Counted from the first letter of the stretch, positions 1 through 9,585 are shown. The stretch is DNA of 64,000 nucleotides from Acidobacteriota bacterium (GCA_031296115.1 JARLGI010000011.1:62001-126000), one strand, 5' to 3'. Program-made: numbers and translations. Notes: generated by a model not told the origin, from the letters alone.

Positions 1-174
1 TCAGTGACATGGCTACCGTGAACTTGCGGACTTGCCAATGCAACATACGTTTTCTTTCCGGTTAGATTTCTTTATTGTATTGCAAACCGCACAGCGTCGC
101 TGCCGGCAGGCTGGCAAGGCCCGACTACAGGTATACTGTGGACAGTTCCGGCAAAGCGGAGACTACCTACACTC

Positions 175-1518
175 ATGTTCAGTTGCGGATTGAGCTCCTG
201 TATTAGAAACACCATCGTGGTAGCAACCCTGGTGTTTGCAAGCTGCGCGGTGGCGCAGCAACAACCCTTGCCCGACGCTCCAACTCCGCAGAACAATGCT
301 CCGGCGCCGAACGTCAATGTGCCGCCGCCGCAAGGTATGCCCAGCGATGGGGGGTCTTCCTCTTCCCATGCAAACCCTGAGCAGCCGGCAAATACTCGTC
401 CCAGTGGGCAGGAAACGCCAGGCACCACGAATCCGCAGCCCCCTCCGCCGGGTTCACAGCAGATCAAGACGGTTCCTCCGGGCAGCGTGCCGGCCACCGG
501 CGAAAGCGGGCCCGACGAACTTTTCCGCCTGACCAAAAACGTCAGCTTCGTTACCGTTCCGGTTACCGTGAAGGATGATGAAGGCAAACTGGTGGATGGA
601 TTGTTGCAAAAGGACTTCGTGGTTTACGAGGACGGCCAGCCACAGAAACTCTCTCTGTTTACCAGCGACCCGTTCCCGCTGTCGGCGGCGCTGATCATCG
701 ACCAGGGCATGTCCGACCTGGCCCTGAAGAAGGTGAACCAGACCTTCTCGGCACTGGGCGGGGCGTTCGGGCCGTTCGACGAAGTGGCTGTCTTCACGTA
801 TGGCAACACGGTCAACCAGCGCTCCGATTTCGGCAACGCCACCCGCATGGATATTGCGCTGAACCGCCTTCGCGATGAAAAAGGGCAGAACGCCGGCGTG
901 CCACAGGTGGGCGGGCCCTTCAGCTCAGGCCCCTCGACCAACAGCAAGCCGATGACCGGCAGTCTTCCGGTGCAGACCCCTGCCAAGGAGTCGCACGTGC
1001 TGAATGACGCAATCCTGATGGCGGCACAGAACCTGGCGCGGCGTCCTCGCGTGAACCGGAAGATCATCTTCATCATCAGCGATGGCAAGGAATTCGGAAG
1101 CCGCGCCAGCTATGCCCAGGTGCTGAAGGTGCTGCTCACGGACGGGATCGCGGTTTACGCAATCGGCGTGGACTCGGCCGCCATGCCGGTCTATAACAAA
1201 GTCGAGAAACTGCGGATTCCGGGATTCGGCTACAGCAATATTCTGCCACGCTATGCCAACGCGACCGGTGGCGACGTTCTGGACGAGTTCTCCAAGGAAA
1301 ATATCGAGAGCGCCTACCAGCGCATTACGCTGGAAGCCCGCAATCAGTACACGCTGGGCTACATTACGCCGCAAAGACCTTCCGGCACGTTTCGTGATAT
1401 CGAGGTGCGGGTGAGGCGGCCCGGCCTTCAGGTCTACGCCAAGCACGGTTACTACCCGCTGCCTCCGCAGCGTGCCGAAACTCAGCCGACGGCGGGGGCG
1501 GAGCCGCAAAAGCAGTAA
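175..1518 (+). CDS. VWFA-related domain protein (acidobacterial), secreted
   Basis: A 447-residue protein with an N-terminal hydrophobic signal segment (about residues 8-28, ending near CAVAQQ) and then a low-complexity Pro/Gln/Gly linker to about residue 110. A VWFA-like domain follows (about 115-420). It opens with a Gram-negative adhesion-like strand (VTVPVTVKDDEGKLVDGL) seen in the acidobacterial VWFA-related family. The metal-ion-dependent adhesion site is degenerate: the usual DxSxS after the first strand reads DQGMS, although a later FIISDGKEFG strand is kept. Members of this family are exported and of unknown function; ligand binding in the envelope is an inference. The gene converges with the M48 protease gene, with an inverted GTAATTGG/CCAATTAC pair (1515-1556) between them. 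The ATG at 175 has only a distant GGAG upstream, so the start is moderately sure. Confidence 0.85.
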   Translation: MFSCGLSSCIRNTIVVATLVFASCAVAQQQPLPDAPTPQNNAPAPNVNVPPPQGMPSDGGSSSSHANPEQPANTRPSGQETPGTTNPQPPPPGSQQIKTVPPGSVPATGESGPDELFRLTKNVSFVTVPVTVKDDEGKLVDGLLQKDFVVYEDGQPQKLSLFTSDPFPLSAALIIDQGMSDLALKKVNQTFSALGGAFGPFDEVAVFTYGNTVNQRSDFGNATRMDIALNRLRDEKGQNAGVPQVGGPFSSGPSTNSKPMTGSLPVQTPAKESHVLNDAILMAAQNLARRPRVNRKIIFIISDGKEFGSRASYAQVLKVLLTDGIAVYAIGVDSAAMPVYNKVEKLRIPGFGYSNILPRYANATGGDVLDEFSKENIESAYQRITLEARNQYTLGYITPQRPSGTFRDIEVRVRRPGLQVYAKHGYYPLPPQRAETQPTAGAEPQKQ

Positions 1519-1552
1519 TTGGTAAATCAACTCGCCATTTGCCAAGTGCCAA

Positions 1553-2938
1553 TTACCAAAGCTTCAGACTCCTCAGCATCTGCTCAAATGTTGGACGCAG
1601 TTTGGAAAAGTCCTTCTCCGGGGCGATGAACACCAGGTAAAGCACGCTGCCATCGGAGCGCTGCAGGGTCACCAGCCAATCGCGCTCCTGTAGCGTCTGC
1701 GTACCCTGCTTGATGGGGGATGCTCCGATCATTTCCTGCGAGCGGCCCTCCTGCCCGCTGATGCGAATCAGTTCATCGTTGCCGATCGTGTGCAGTCCGG
1801 GATTCGACTGCTGCAGGCCTGCTACCAGGCGATGCGTGGCCTCGTCGAGGGACATGTTCAATTCGGGCTGAAATGCGTCGATGATGACGCCGTACGCCAC
1901 CGCGTTCTGTGCTACCCCGTCCTCCGGCGCGATGGTCACCGACGAGGATACGTCACCATAGGCCTTCCAGTTCGCCGGATAGCCTATCTGGAACGCGTTA
2001 TTGTTCAAGGTCTGTAAGCTGCCGTTGGGAGCCGCGACGGAGCCGGAGATGACTCCCGTCGACTGCTCCTGATGTGCACTCTGGGCCTGCTGAATCTGCT
2101 GGGCGGTCAGCGGATGCCGTTGCATGGCCAGTTGCTTGATGCGGTCGAACTGCGGCGAGTCCTCAACAAGGTGCTTGGGTGGCAAGGTCGCGATCTCCTT
2201 ATCCACGGATTGCACACGGTTGCCGGGGTTGGGGTGATCGCTGAGAAACTGAACTCCCGCGTTGCCTTGCGCCTCGAGCTTCTGGAAGAACACCGCCATC
2301 TGCCGGGGATCGTGCCCCGTGTCGTACATGATGTCGGTACCCAACAGATCGGCTTCGTTTTCCGCCTCCCGCGAATTGCGCAGGAAGTAGGAGCCCACGC
2401 CAAAAGCGATTCCCAGGCCGGCCAGCTGCCCGAGAATGCCGGCGTTGCCGATGATGGCGCCCAGGATTTCCAGCGGAACTTGTGCCCGCATCTGCTTGGT
2501 GGCGGCACGGGTGGCGTGGCGCTGCACGACGTGAGAAATTTCATGCGCCATCACTCCCGCGAGCTGGGCCTCGTTATCGGCGGCCTGAATCGTTCCCAGG
2601 TTTACGTAGATGGGTCCGCCGGGAAGGGCGAAAGCATTGATCTCCTTCTGGTTGACGACGTGAAAGGAGTACGGCCAAGCCTCCCCCGGCGCATCGGCCG
2701 CCAGCTTTGCGCCTAACTGCTGTACGTACTGGGTGATGGGATCGCTCTTCGGCAGAATGGGAAGCTGCTTGCTGGCTTCCGCCGCCGCCTTTTGTCCCAC
2801 CTCGACTTCCTGGTGGTGGGTAAAAGCATCGGAGCCATGGGTCGGAGTGAAACGCGCCTCCAGGGTTTGAGGGACCGCCAGCGCGATTGCAAGCAGTACG
2901 GCGACTACTTGGAGCCGGAGCTGGGAACCGGTCTGCAT
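1553..2938 (-). CDS. M48 family zinc metalloprotease, secreted (BepA/YfgC-like)
   Basis: A 461-residue protein. I chose the ATG at 2938 because an AGGA box lies 7 bases upstream; a further in-frame TTG at 2953 adds only five residues. Signal peptide at about 1-28 (VVAVLLAIALAVPQTLEA). The peptidase domain carries HEISH (H132, H136) within VMAHEISHVVQRH, and the third zinc ligand is expected in ENEAD about 60 residues later. Both match the periplasmic M48 proteases that act in envelope quality control. After residue about 320 comes a separate C-terminal domain (IGYPANWKAYGD...) found in acidobacterial homologues, of unknown role. The gene follows hpf at a short gap on the same strand and may be read from the lpt-rpoN-hpf transcript. 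It occupies the place where Proteobacteria carry ptsN. Confidence 0.9.
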   Translation of the reverse strand: MQTGSQLRLQVVAVLLAIALAVPQTLEARFTPTHGSDAFTHHQEVEVGQKAAAEASKQLPILPKSDPITQYVQQLGAKLAADAPGEAWPYSFHVVNQKEINAFALPGGPIYVNLGTIQAADNEAQLAGVMAHEISHVVQRHATRAATKQMRAQVPLEILGAIIGNAGILGQLAGLGIAFGVGSYFLRNSREAENEADLLGTDIMYDTGHDPRQMAVFFQKLEAQGNAGVQFLSDHPNPGNRVQSVDKEIATLPPKHLVEDSPQFDRIKQLAMQRHPLTAQQIQQAQSAHQEQSTGVISGSVAAPNGSLQTLNNNAFQIGYPANWKAYGDVSSSVTIAPEDGVAQNAVAYGVIIDAFQPELNMSLDEATHRLVAGLQQSNPGLHTIGNDELIRISGQEGRSQEMIGASPIKQGTQTLQERDWLVTLQRSDGSVLYLVFIAPEKDFSKLRPTFEQMLRSLKLW

Positions 2939-3000
2939 ATGTCTTCCTCGCAAAAGGGCTCGGGGAGCGCCCTCTTGCGATTCCTCTTGATGTGTCGTTC

Positions 3001-3600
3001 TTAGGGTACTTCGATTAACTCGATCTTGCCGTCTTTACGGCGGTGCAGAACTTTGACCTGGCCTTTGGGATCGCGGAAGACGAACACTTCGCGATCGCGG
3101 AACTCGCACTCCTTCACCGCTTCCTCCACCGTCATGGGCCGCATGGCGATAGCGTCATTGGTGTGCACCAGGTGCGCCTCCGTGGTGCGAGCGATGGACG
3201 GGAACTTATGCACCACCACCGGCACTGCTGTGGACGCCGTCGCACCGACCGCGACCTGCGTTTCCGCGTCAGCTTCCACAGGCGACCGCCACGTCTTGTC
3301 CTTGGGCTTGCGATGGGTGTTGCGGCGGCGGCCGTTATACCGGATTACCTGGGTCTCGATATGCTCGAGCGCCTGGTTCACGGCGGCCACCATGTCGGGG
3401 CCCTCGGCCAGACCTACCAGATGGCCACGGCGCCGGCTTACCGTGATTTCCGCGATGTTGCGATGCTTTTCGACCGTCAGAATGACCTTGCTTTTGATGT
3501 TCTCACCCAGGATCTTGGTGAGTTTGGTGAGGCCTGATTCAACTTCCTTCTTAACGGCGGGAGTAATTTCGTACTGCTTGCCAAAATACTCTACGTTCAT
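3001..3600 (-). CDS. hpf: Long-form ribosome hibernation promoting factor
   Basis: A 199-residue protein with an N-terminal S30AE/HPF domain (about 1-100, starting MNVEYFGKQYEITPAVKKEV). A variable linker follows, then a C-terminal dimerisation domain (about 140-199) ending in the typical REVFVFRDPKGQVKVLHRRK...IELIEVP. Family knowledge: the N-terminal domain binds the 30S decoding site and the C-terminal domain pairs two ribosomes into inactive 100S dimers, so this is the long, self-sufficient form rather than the short enterobacterial one. A strong ribosome site (GAGGAGGGAG) lies just before the ATG. The gene lies 130 bases downstream of rpoN on the same strand, as in the conserved lpt-rpoN-hpf order. 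Confidence 0.95.
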   Translation of the reverse strand: MNVEYFGKQYEITPAVKKEVESGLTKLTKILGENIKSKVILTVEKHRNIAEITVSRRRGHLVGLAEGPDMVAAVNQALEHIETQVIRYNGRRRNTHRKPKDKTWRSPVEADAETQVAVGATASTAVPVVVHKFPSIARTTEAHLVHTNDAIAMRPMTVEEAVKECEFRDREVFVFRDPKGQVKVLHRRKDGKIELIEVP

Positions 3601-3730
3601 TGATCTCCCTCCTCGTCCCGGCCTGATTGGTTGTTCTTTGCTTTGGCTGCGGCGACTTTCGCCACAACGGCGCCGCTTCAGACTCGAGCTTAAAGGTGGC
3701 CCGAACCCGGGAAGGCACCGGTACAGCCCG

Positions 3731-5494
3731 TTAACTTTTCACTCTGCGCTGGTGGGTGCTCGGGATGCGCATATCTTCCCGGTACTTCGCTACCGTGCGG
3801 CGAGTGACCTGGATGCCCTGCCCCTGGAGGATGCGGGTGATCTGCTCGTCGGTCAACGGCCTGGAGGGATCCTCTTCCTCGATGAGCTTCTTGACCCGGC
3901 GCTTGAGGATGAGCAACGAGGTGCCGCTTCCCTCAGGACCGTTCACGCTCTCGCTGAAGAAGTAGCGGAGTTCGAAAACTCCCTGCGGGGTGTGAGCATA
4001 CTTGTTGGCCACGGCGCGGCTGACGGTCGAGGGGTGGACCCCGATTTCCTCCGCCACTTCCTTGATCATCATGGGCTTCAACTCGTCAATGCCCTTGTCG
4101 AGGAAATCGCGCTGGCGATTCAGGATGGAATAGCAGACCCGCAATATGGTTTGCTTGCGCTGCTCAATGTTCTTGATGAGCTGGATGGCCGACTTGTAGC
4201 GCTCCTTGACATAGTTGCGCACTTCTTTTTCCGCCACATCCCGGCTCAGCAGCCGGCGATAGGTGGGATTCAGGCGCAACTGCGGTACTTCCTCGTCGTT
4301 CATCAGAACCAGGTACTCGTCGCCCTGCTTCACGAAGGCCACGTCCGGCTCGATCAACCGGGTCTCGGCCTTGTTGTAACGCAACCCGGGGCGCGGGTCG
4401 AGGGTACGGATAAAGTCCACGCCGCTCATGACCGCTTCCAGCGGGCGGCCCATGGCCTTGGCTACTTCCTTGTAGTGCTTGTTCTGCAGCGCGTGCAGGT
4501 GCTGATCCACCAGGACGATGGCATCGTCCACCGCTTGCAGCTCGGCAAGATGATTGCCGTTGCCATTCTTCCGCTCAATACGCTTCAGGTCGTGCAACTG
4601 CGCCAGCAGACACTCGCGCAGATCGCGCGCGCCGACGCCGATAGGATCCATCTGCCGTACTAGGTCAATGGCTTCTCGCAGGGCGTCCCGGCTGAACGGA
4701 ACGCGGGCCGGGCCGGTACGGGGTGGAACCAGTCTGGGACGGGCCATTCGGGGATCTAGGTTTTGCGATTGCGCGCCCGTGACGGCCGCCGGTTCCTCGT
4801 CAGCAACGGCGATGGCGGAGTCAGCAATCTCGGCCTCAGTGCCGCCAGCGGCCGGCACTGCGTGGGGGAGCATGGCGTCCGAACGGTTGCCACCGGTCTC
4901 GGGAAGTTCGATGCCAGGGAGGGAGATTTCGGGACCCTCGTTGGGTCCTTGCTCCTGGCCTGCCAAACCCAGCAGCTCATCGTCACTGGCGGTCAGGTAG
5001 CCTTCCTCGTTCAGGTTCCCAATCACCAGCTCCGCCGCCCGGTACACATCCTCGTTGACGTGCAGAGAACCTAGCTGCCACATCAGGTGGTCAGTCAGGG
5101 TCGTGGGCTTGGAGAGGAAGTTCTCGAAGGAAGGCTTCTCGCTCTCCTCCATCTCGATCGAGGTGCGAAGCCCCGGATCCAGATATTCCGAAAAGAACGA
5201 GCCAAAGTCGATTTCGTCGAACGGGTCTTTCTCTTCCTTGGGAGCCGGCGCTTCTTCCTGTGCCGCCAACGAGCTGTCGCGGTCCATCTTCTCTTCGCGG
5301 GCCGAGACTTCGTCGAGCAACGGCACCGAATCGTCGAGTTCCTCAAGGACGGGGTTTTCCGTCAGCTCGGCGTTGATCATGTCGGCCAGCTCAAGCTTGT
5401 TGAGCGCCAGCACGCTGACCATCTGCACGAGGCCCGGGGTCAGAATCTGCTTCTGAGAAACCCTGAGGTTTAATCTGGGCTGCAATAAAGCCAT
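3731..5494 (-). CDS. rpoN: RNA polymerase sigma-54 factor
   Basis: 587 residues from the ATG at 5494 (MALLQPRLNLRVSQKQ), where family similarity begins. An in-frame extension to 5530 exists but lacks family character. Region I (Gln/Leu-rich, activator contact) covers about 1-50. Region II is acidic and unusually long, with a second low-complexity stretch at about 150-270, which explains the length above the usual 480 or so. The core-binding domain, the HTH (EVAEEIGVHPSTVSRAVANK) and the C-terminal RpoN box (RRTVAKYRE) are intact. Sigma-54 directs enhancer-dependent transcription from -24/-12 promoters; no activator gene lies in this window. The gene follows lptB by 39 bases in the same direction, the conserved neighbourhood. 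Confidence 0.96.
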   Translation of the reverse strand: MALLQPRLNLRVSQKQILTPGLVQMVSVLALNKLELADMINAELTENPVLEELDDSVPLLDEVSAREEKMDRDSSLAAQEEAPAPKEEKDPFDEIDFGSFFSEYLDPGLRTSIEMEESEKPSFENFLSKPTTLTDHLMWQLGSLHVNEDVYRAAELVIGNLNEEGYLTASDDELLGLAGQEQGPNEGPEISLPGIELPETGGNRSDAMLPHAVPAAGGTEAEIADSAIAVADEEPAAVTGAQSQNLDPRMARPRLVPPRTGPARVPFSRDALREAIDLVRQMDPIGVGARDLRECLLAQLHDLKRIERKNGNGNHLAELQAVDDAIVLVDQHLHALQNKHYKEVAKAMGRPLEAVMSGVDFIRTLDPRPGLRYNKAETRLIEPDVAFVKQGDEYLVLMNDEEVPQLRLNPTYRRLLSRDVAEKEVRNYVKERYKSAIQLIKNIEQRKQTILRVCYSILNRQRDFLDKGIDELKPMMIKEVAEEIGVHPSTVSRAVANKYAHTPQGVFELRYFFSESVNGPEGSGTSLLILKRRVKKLIEEEDPSRPLTDEQITRILQGQGIQVTRRTVAKYREDMRIPSTHQRRVKS

Positions 5495-5533
5495 GAAAAA
5501 GGAACCCTGAGGGGCATCACCCCTACACAAATT

Positions 5534-6262
5534 CTAAACCAACTGAAAGCTCTCGCCTAAGTAAACGCGCTTGACTTCCGGATCGTTGCCCAACTGTTCT
5601 GGCGTGCCTGCCCGGAAAATTCTTCCTTCGTTAATGATATAGGCGCGGTCCGTCACGGACAGTGTCTCACGCACATTATGATCGGTGACCAGCACGCCGA
5701 TGCCACTGGCCTTGAGTTCGGAGATTATTTTTTGCAAGTCCAGTACCGCGATGGGATCAATTCCCGAAAACGGCTCGTCCAGCAGGATGAAGTTGGGCGA
5801 GATGCAAAGACAACGCGCAATCTCCACCCGGCGCCGCTCACCCCCGGACAAGGCGTACCCGCGGTTCTTGCGAATCACCCCGAGGCCCAGTTGTTCGATC
5901 AGGCGCTCCATCCGCTCACGACGCTCGTGCCAGGAAACCGGCTGCGCCTCCAGCACCGCCAGGATGTTGTCCTCCACCGTCAGCTTGCGGAAGATGGACG
6001 GCTCCTGCGGCAGGTAGCTGATGCCATGATTGCGGGCCCGGAGATACATCGGGACATCGGTGATGTCCTCATCATTGATGAGCACTCGGCCGGTATCGGA
6101 GGGAATCAGGCCAACGATGATGTAGAAACTGGTGGTTTTGCCCGCGCCGTTCGGACCCAGCAGGCCGACAACTTCGCCCTGTTCGACATGAAGGCTGACC
6201 CCGCTGACGACCCTTCGACCGCGGTAGCTTTTGCCGATCTCTTCCGCCGATAAAGTCTGCAT
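5534..6262 (-). CDS. lptB: LPS export ABC transporter ATPase
   Basis: A 242-residue ATP-binding cassette protein. Walker A is GPNGAGKT (about 36-43), the signature is [13 protein letters not shown], and Walker B runs into [13 protein letters not shown]. The switch His lies in [11 protein letters not shown]. The C-terminal VYLGESFQL tail is characteristic of LptB rather than of LivF-like amino acid transporters. LptB powers lipopolysaccharide extraction from the inner membrane through LptFG; lptF and lptG are not in this window. Its ATG follows directly on the stop codon of the lptCA-like gene with no gap, so translation is probably coupled. Confidence 0.95.
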   Translation of the reverse strand: MQTLSAEEIGKSYRGRRVVSGVSLHVEQGEVVGLLGPNGAGKTTSFYIIVGLIPSDTGRVLINDEDITDVPMYLRARNHGISYLPQEPSIFRKLTVEDNILAVLEAQPVSWHERRERMERLIEQLGLGVIRKNRGYALSGGERRRVEIARCLCISPNFILLDEPFSGIDPIAVLDLQKIISELKASGIGVLVTDHNVRETLSVTDRAYIINEGRIFRAGTPEQLGNDPEVKRVYLGESFQLV

Positions 6263-8626
6263 TTACTTCGTGGTACGTGCGCGTGTGATGGTAGGGGAAG
6301 TATGTTTGCTTTCTACCAGCACCCTATCATCGCGACTATAGAAAGTCAAAGAATCGCCCCATACCGTCCCGCGTTCGGCATCAAAAATGCTAGGGGATTT
6401 CCCCGTCAGGACGTAGCGCCCGTCATCCGCGGTATAAACCAGCTTGTCCCCGACCGCCCGGCGGTTGGGTTCGGTGACCACCACCTTGCCCACGGCAACC
6501 ATATAGTCGATCTTGCTGGGTCCTTCCGAGCCGGGGAGCACGGGCTTTTTCGCGGAGTTGGCCGGCTGCGGCGCCGCTCCATTGCCTTCACCCACCGCCG
6601 GCTTCAGGAACACGTCAATCAGCTTGGCATTGATGGTGCTGGCGGCGCTCTTGGCAAAGACATTGCCGGTAAAGCGGGCCCGGCGTTCCTCATCCACGTA
6701 GGTTAGCCGGTCGGAGGTGACGTCCACCGGCGAGAGCTTCCCATCCTGACCTTGCTGCATAAAGATACTGGAAACGGTTTGCGTGGGATCGGATTCGGCT
6801 ATGACGCTGCGCTTCTCGTCGTCGAAGTCAATCTTGGGGGCCCGAACCACATTCGCTGTCTGCCACAACCGGACGTTGCCGGTGTAGTGGGCCAACCCAG
6901 GCTCGCGGCGAGCGGTCATATGCTCGGCCGTCACGTGCACTGGATCAGAAGCTGCCAGCAGGGCGCCGTTTGGCTGCGGCTTCAGATCGCTGTAAGTCGT
7001 CTTGACGTCGCCGTCGGCAAACGCGTCGCCGGTCTGGCGGTTGATGCGCACCGAGGTGGCACTTGTAGTCATCCCGCCGTCAATCACCCGCGGTGAACCG
7101 GACAGGATCAATAGCTGATCGGACGGAGTGTAGGTGGCAATCTCCGCGAAGGCGGCCCGCCCGCCGGTATCCGGCTTGGCAGCGGCTTCGTGATACCGGA
7201 AATCGCCGGTCTGGACCAGTTTCTGGACGCCGCCGTCAGGGCCGAAGGAGACATCCAATTCTTGCGATGTGCTGACCTTGTCCGGCTGCCCCGGCGAGCT
7301 GGATAGGATCCGCGAATCGGACGAGCCATGCAGGGACTGCATGCGGTTCTTATCGTCAAACGTCGCGTGGAACTTGCCGGCCGTGGCAACCGTGGTTGCG
7401 TTGCCCATGTCGTCGCTGTTCTTGGTCTTGTCCGCCGTTCGGGCGGGCTTCGAGCCGGCCGGCGAGGGCAGGATGGTGATCTTCGCCGCGCCGACGGTAT
7501 CGCCGCTCTTGAGTTGGTTTCCATCCGCCAGCAGAAAATCGAGCTGGTCGGCGGCGACTTCCATCGGTTGTCCGGAGGTCCCCGACTTGCCCGGCTTCGG
7601 CTCCTGCATCATGCGCGCGTTGGCGATGAGGTGAAGCCGCGCGGGCTGGTTCTGGTCATCGAAGTCAAGAACAAACTTGTCTGCCGAGCCGTGGCTCAGG
7701 TTCGCCCCGCGCGTCTCGAACTTGGCGCCCCCCGACAGGATCGCTTGCTGCACCGAGTTATTGGGCCCCATGTTCATGTCGGCGCGCGGCCCGGTGATGT
7801 CCACGATGGACGGCCCACGGCTCTCGATATGAACGTTGCCCTCGGCAACGGCATGCTGCACGGTATTGTCCGGCAGGAAGATGAGCGTCCCCTTGTCGGC
7901 AGTGAGGGTGCGGTCCGGCTGTTCGATGCGCACATTCTGCAGCACAGCTTGCCGCGGGGCTTTCTCGATCAAGCCGCTACAGCCGGTGATGACCGCCGCC
8001 TTGTCGCCAGTGGTGACGATGTGCACGTCGGACTTCAATTGCAGCTGGTTGCTCTTCGAGTCGTAGTAGGCGCCCTTGGCGCTGCCGCTGGCCTGCGCGC
8101 TGCGAAACTGCACCAATTCGTTGGTTTCCGCGATCCCGCTTTTCTGGTTGAAGGTCAGCGAACTCGTCAACAGGTGGAGCGGGTTTTTCAATTCCGAGGG
8201 AGGGGCCTGGTCGGGCTTGGCCGGGCCCTCGGCGTTGCCCTGCAGGTCAATATGGACTTCGCCGGCAGCTTTAACGTCGCCCGTCTGAGGGTCGTAGGAA
8301 AACCGGTCGCCGTAAATCTCGTCGTAACGATCGTGATTGCGGCCATACACCACGATGTGGACGTCTTGCAGTTCGGCATGGCCGCCGGCCTTGAACTGCA
8401 CCTCTTTGGAGGCACGAATCGTGTACAGGGTGTGACCGCCCTCGGACTTGGAGAGCGAAAAACCTTCGCTGGTCTGCTGAATATCAATTCCCAGCTGCCG
8501 GGGAACATTGTGGAGGGTGGGCAGATTGCGCGAGCGGCCAAACCAGTACGAAATGCCGATACCGGCGATGAGCACCACGGCGCCGACCGCGAGCCACTTG
8601 CGTACCTGAGCTATCGACTGAAACAT
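6263..8626 (-). CDS. LptC-LptA-like fusion, periplasmic LPS bridge protein
   Basis: A 787-residue protein with a single N-terminal membrane helix (about residues 10-27, WLAVGAVVLIAGIGISYWF), then an LptC-like region (about 30-180), then several OstA/LptA-type beta-jellyroll units. These are visible as repeated lines such as GEVHIDLQGN, AEGNVHIESRG, FADGDVKTTY, YTGNVRLWQ and FTGNVFAKS. In Proteobacteria LptC (about 190 residues) and LptA (about 185) are separate. Here one large protein seems to supply the membrane anchor and a long section of the periplasmic bridge, and it sits directly upstream of lptB as lptC-lptA do. The fused identity is inferred from order and repeats. LptC- and LptA-type roles cannot be assigned domain by domain from sequence alone. 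Confidence 0.82.
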   Translation of the reverse strand: MFQSIAQVRKWLAVGAVVLIAGIGISYWFGRSRNLPTLHNVPRQLGIDIQQTSEGFSLSKSEGGHTLYTIRASKEVQFKAGGHAELQDVHIVVYGRNHDRYDEIYGDRFSYDPQTGDVKAAGEVHIDLQGNAEGPAKPDQAPPSELKNPLHLLTSSLTFNQKSGIAETNELVQFRSAQASGSAKGAYYDSKSNQLQLKSDVHIVTTGDKAAVITGCSGLIEKAPRQAVLQNVRIEQPDRTLTADKGTLIFLPDNTVQHAVAEGNVHIESRGPSIVDITGPRADMNMGPNNSVQQAILSGGAKFETRGANLSHGSADKFVLDFDDQNQPARLHLIANARMMQEPKPGKSGTSGQPMEVAADQLDFLLADGNQLKSGDTVGAAKITILPSPAGSKPARTADKTKNSDDMGNATTVATAGKFHATFDDKNRMQSLHGSSDSRILSSSPGQPDKVSTSQELDVSFGPDGGVQKLVQTGDFRYHEAAAKPDTGGRAAFAEIATYTPSDQLLILSGSPRVIDGGMTTSATSVRINRQTGDAFADGDVKTTYSDLKPQPNGALLAASDPVHVTAEHMTARREPGLAHYTGNVRLWQTANVVRAPKIDFDDEKRSVIAESDPTQTVSSIFMQQGQDGKLSPVDVTSDRLTYVDEERRARFTGNVFAKSAASTINAKLIDVFLKPAVGEGNGAAPQPANSAKKPVLPGSEGPSKIDYMVAVGKVVVTEPNRRAVGDKLVYTADDGRYVLTGKSPSIFDAERGTVWGDSLTFYSRDDRVLVESKHTSPTITRARTTK

Positions 8627-8689
8627 CTGGATTCGATATTACGCCAGGCGCAGCAGCTGGCCAACGGGCTTGGCAGTCTGCGCAGAAGA

Positions 8690-9325
8690 CTAACTGTGCA
8701 GCAGGGAGAATCCTCTCTCCGGGGGTACGCGAACCACGATGCAGTCGGACGGCATATCGTGCAACGCCTGGCGGCGCTTCGTCCAGCCAGCCATCATGAA
8801 ACCGACACCGGCAGAGAACAGGGAGAGAAACTTCATGAAATGCCGGGCCGTGGCCTGCCCGAAAGAAAGCTTCCCGCCATCGGCGGTCACCACGCGCAGG
8901 CCCACAATGCGTTTTCCGATGGTGGCGCGATGCTCAGAGCTTTCCGAGAATGCGGAGTACAGCCAGCCTCCAATGGCCAGCACCAGGATATAGGCGATGC
9001 CGGTCGCAACCTTGGAAATCCAGGGGTCAAATCCCAGCATGAGGCCAATACGGTTAAAAACAAGGTCGATGAACATCGTGACAATCAGCGCGCCAATCGC
9101 CTCCAGCGCGACATCGATTGTGCCGGCCCACGTGCGTCGCCAAAAACCGGCGTAACCGTCTGCCAAGGGGTCGGCCGAAGGCGATGCGGCAGGGGTCCGC
9201 CGCTGCGGGCGCGACGCCTGGTTGTCGGGTTCGGACAGCAGATCTCCGCAGAAGAGACAGAACCGCCCATCCGGCAGGCGGATGTTGCCGCAACTCGCGC
9301 AGACCTGTCCCAAGACTGTCTCCAT
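8690..9325 (-). CDS. Zinc-ribbon plus RDD family membrane protein
   Basis: The protein starts, in my preferred reading, at the ATG at 9325 (211 residues), just before a two-CxxC zinc ribbon (CASCGNIRLPDGRFCLFCGD). A longer in-frame start at 9481 would add 52 residues without family character. After a polar linker comes the RDD domain with three to four hydrophobic segments: Gly-Phe-Trp-Arg-Arg near the first, IGKRIVGLRVV before the last. RDD proteins are small integral membrane proteins of mostly unknown role, some linked to ion exchange. The zinc ribbon may mediate protein contacts in the cytoplasm. It is transcribed toward lptCA, 63 bases upstream, so it may head that operon. Confidence 0.75.
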   Translation of the reverse strand: METVLGQVCASCGNIRLPDGRFCLFCGDLLSEPDNQASRPQRRTPAASPSADPLADGYAGFWRRTWAGTIDVALEAIGALIVTMFIDLVFNRIGLMLGFDPWISKVATGIAYILVLAIGGWLYSAFSESSEHRATIGKRIVGLRVVTADGGKLSFGQATARHFMKFLSLFSAGVGFMMAGWTKRRQALHDMPSDCIVVRVPPERGFSLLHS

Positions 9326-9585
9326 CGGATGGGAATAGTACGCCGGAGCGACGGGCCTGTAAAGTCCGCAGCGTCTCGCCACCGCCTCGGCGCTTTCACT
9401 CACGGCGTCCCAAAAGGGGGAATCGGCTGCATCTGTTTGCAACCAATTGCGGTGCAACGCCGGCCTGACGAAATAATGCATTGTTTATCAGGAGGTTACT
9501 GGGAATCGTGATGGTACGATACTTGCACTATTGGGGTATACTGCCCCGTGACGTGTAGCGTTCCGGGTGTGAGAGGAAAAAGCTC

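Noticed and set aside
1515-1556. GTAATTGG/CCAATTAC inverted pair between convergent genes as a bidirectional terminator
   Set aside because: Long loop and no T-run on either strand; may be only repeat-derived.
7328-9511. 727-codon open frame opposite lptCA and the RDD gene
   Set aside because: Spans two recognised genes and their gap on the other strand; sequence is Arg/His/Val-rich as typical for a shadow.
9522-9542. TTGCAC and TATACT as a promoter for the PEP-CTERM gene
   Set aside because: The hexamers are only nine bases apart.
9508-9558. Short frame (MVRYLHYWGILPRDV) behind a perfect AGGAGG, upstream of the PEP-CTERM gene
   Set aside because: Only 16-17 codons and no recognisable leader features. 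The AGGAGG may be chance, and TATACT nearby has no matching -35.
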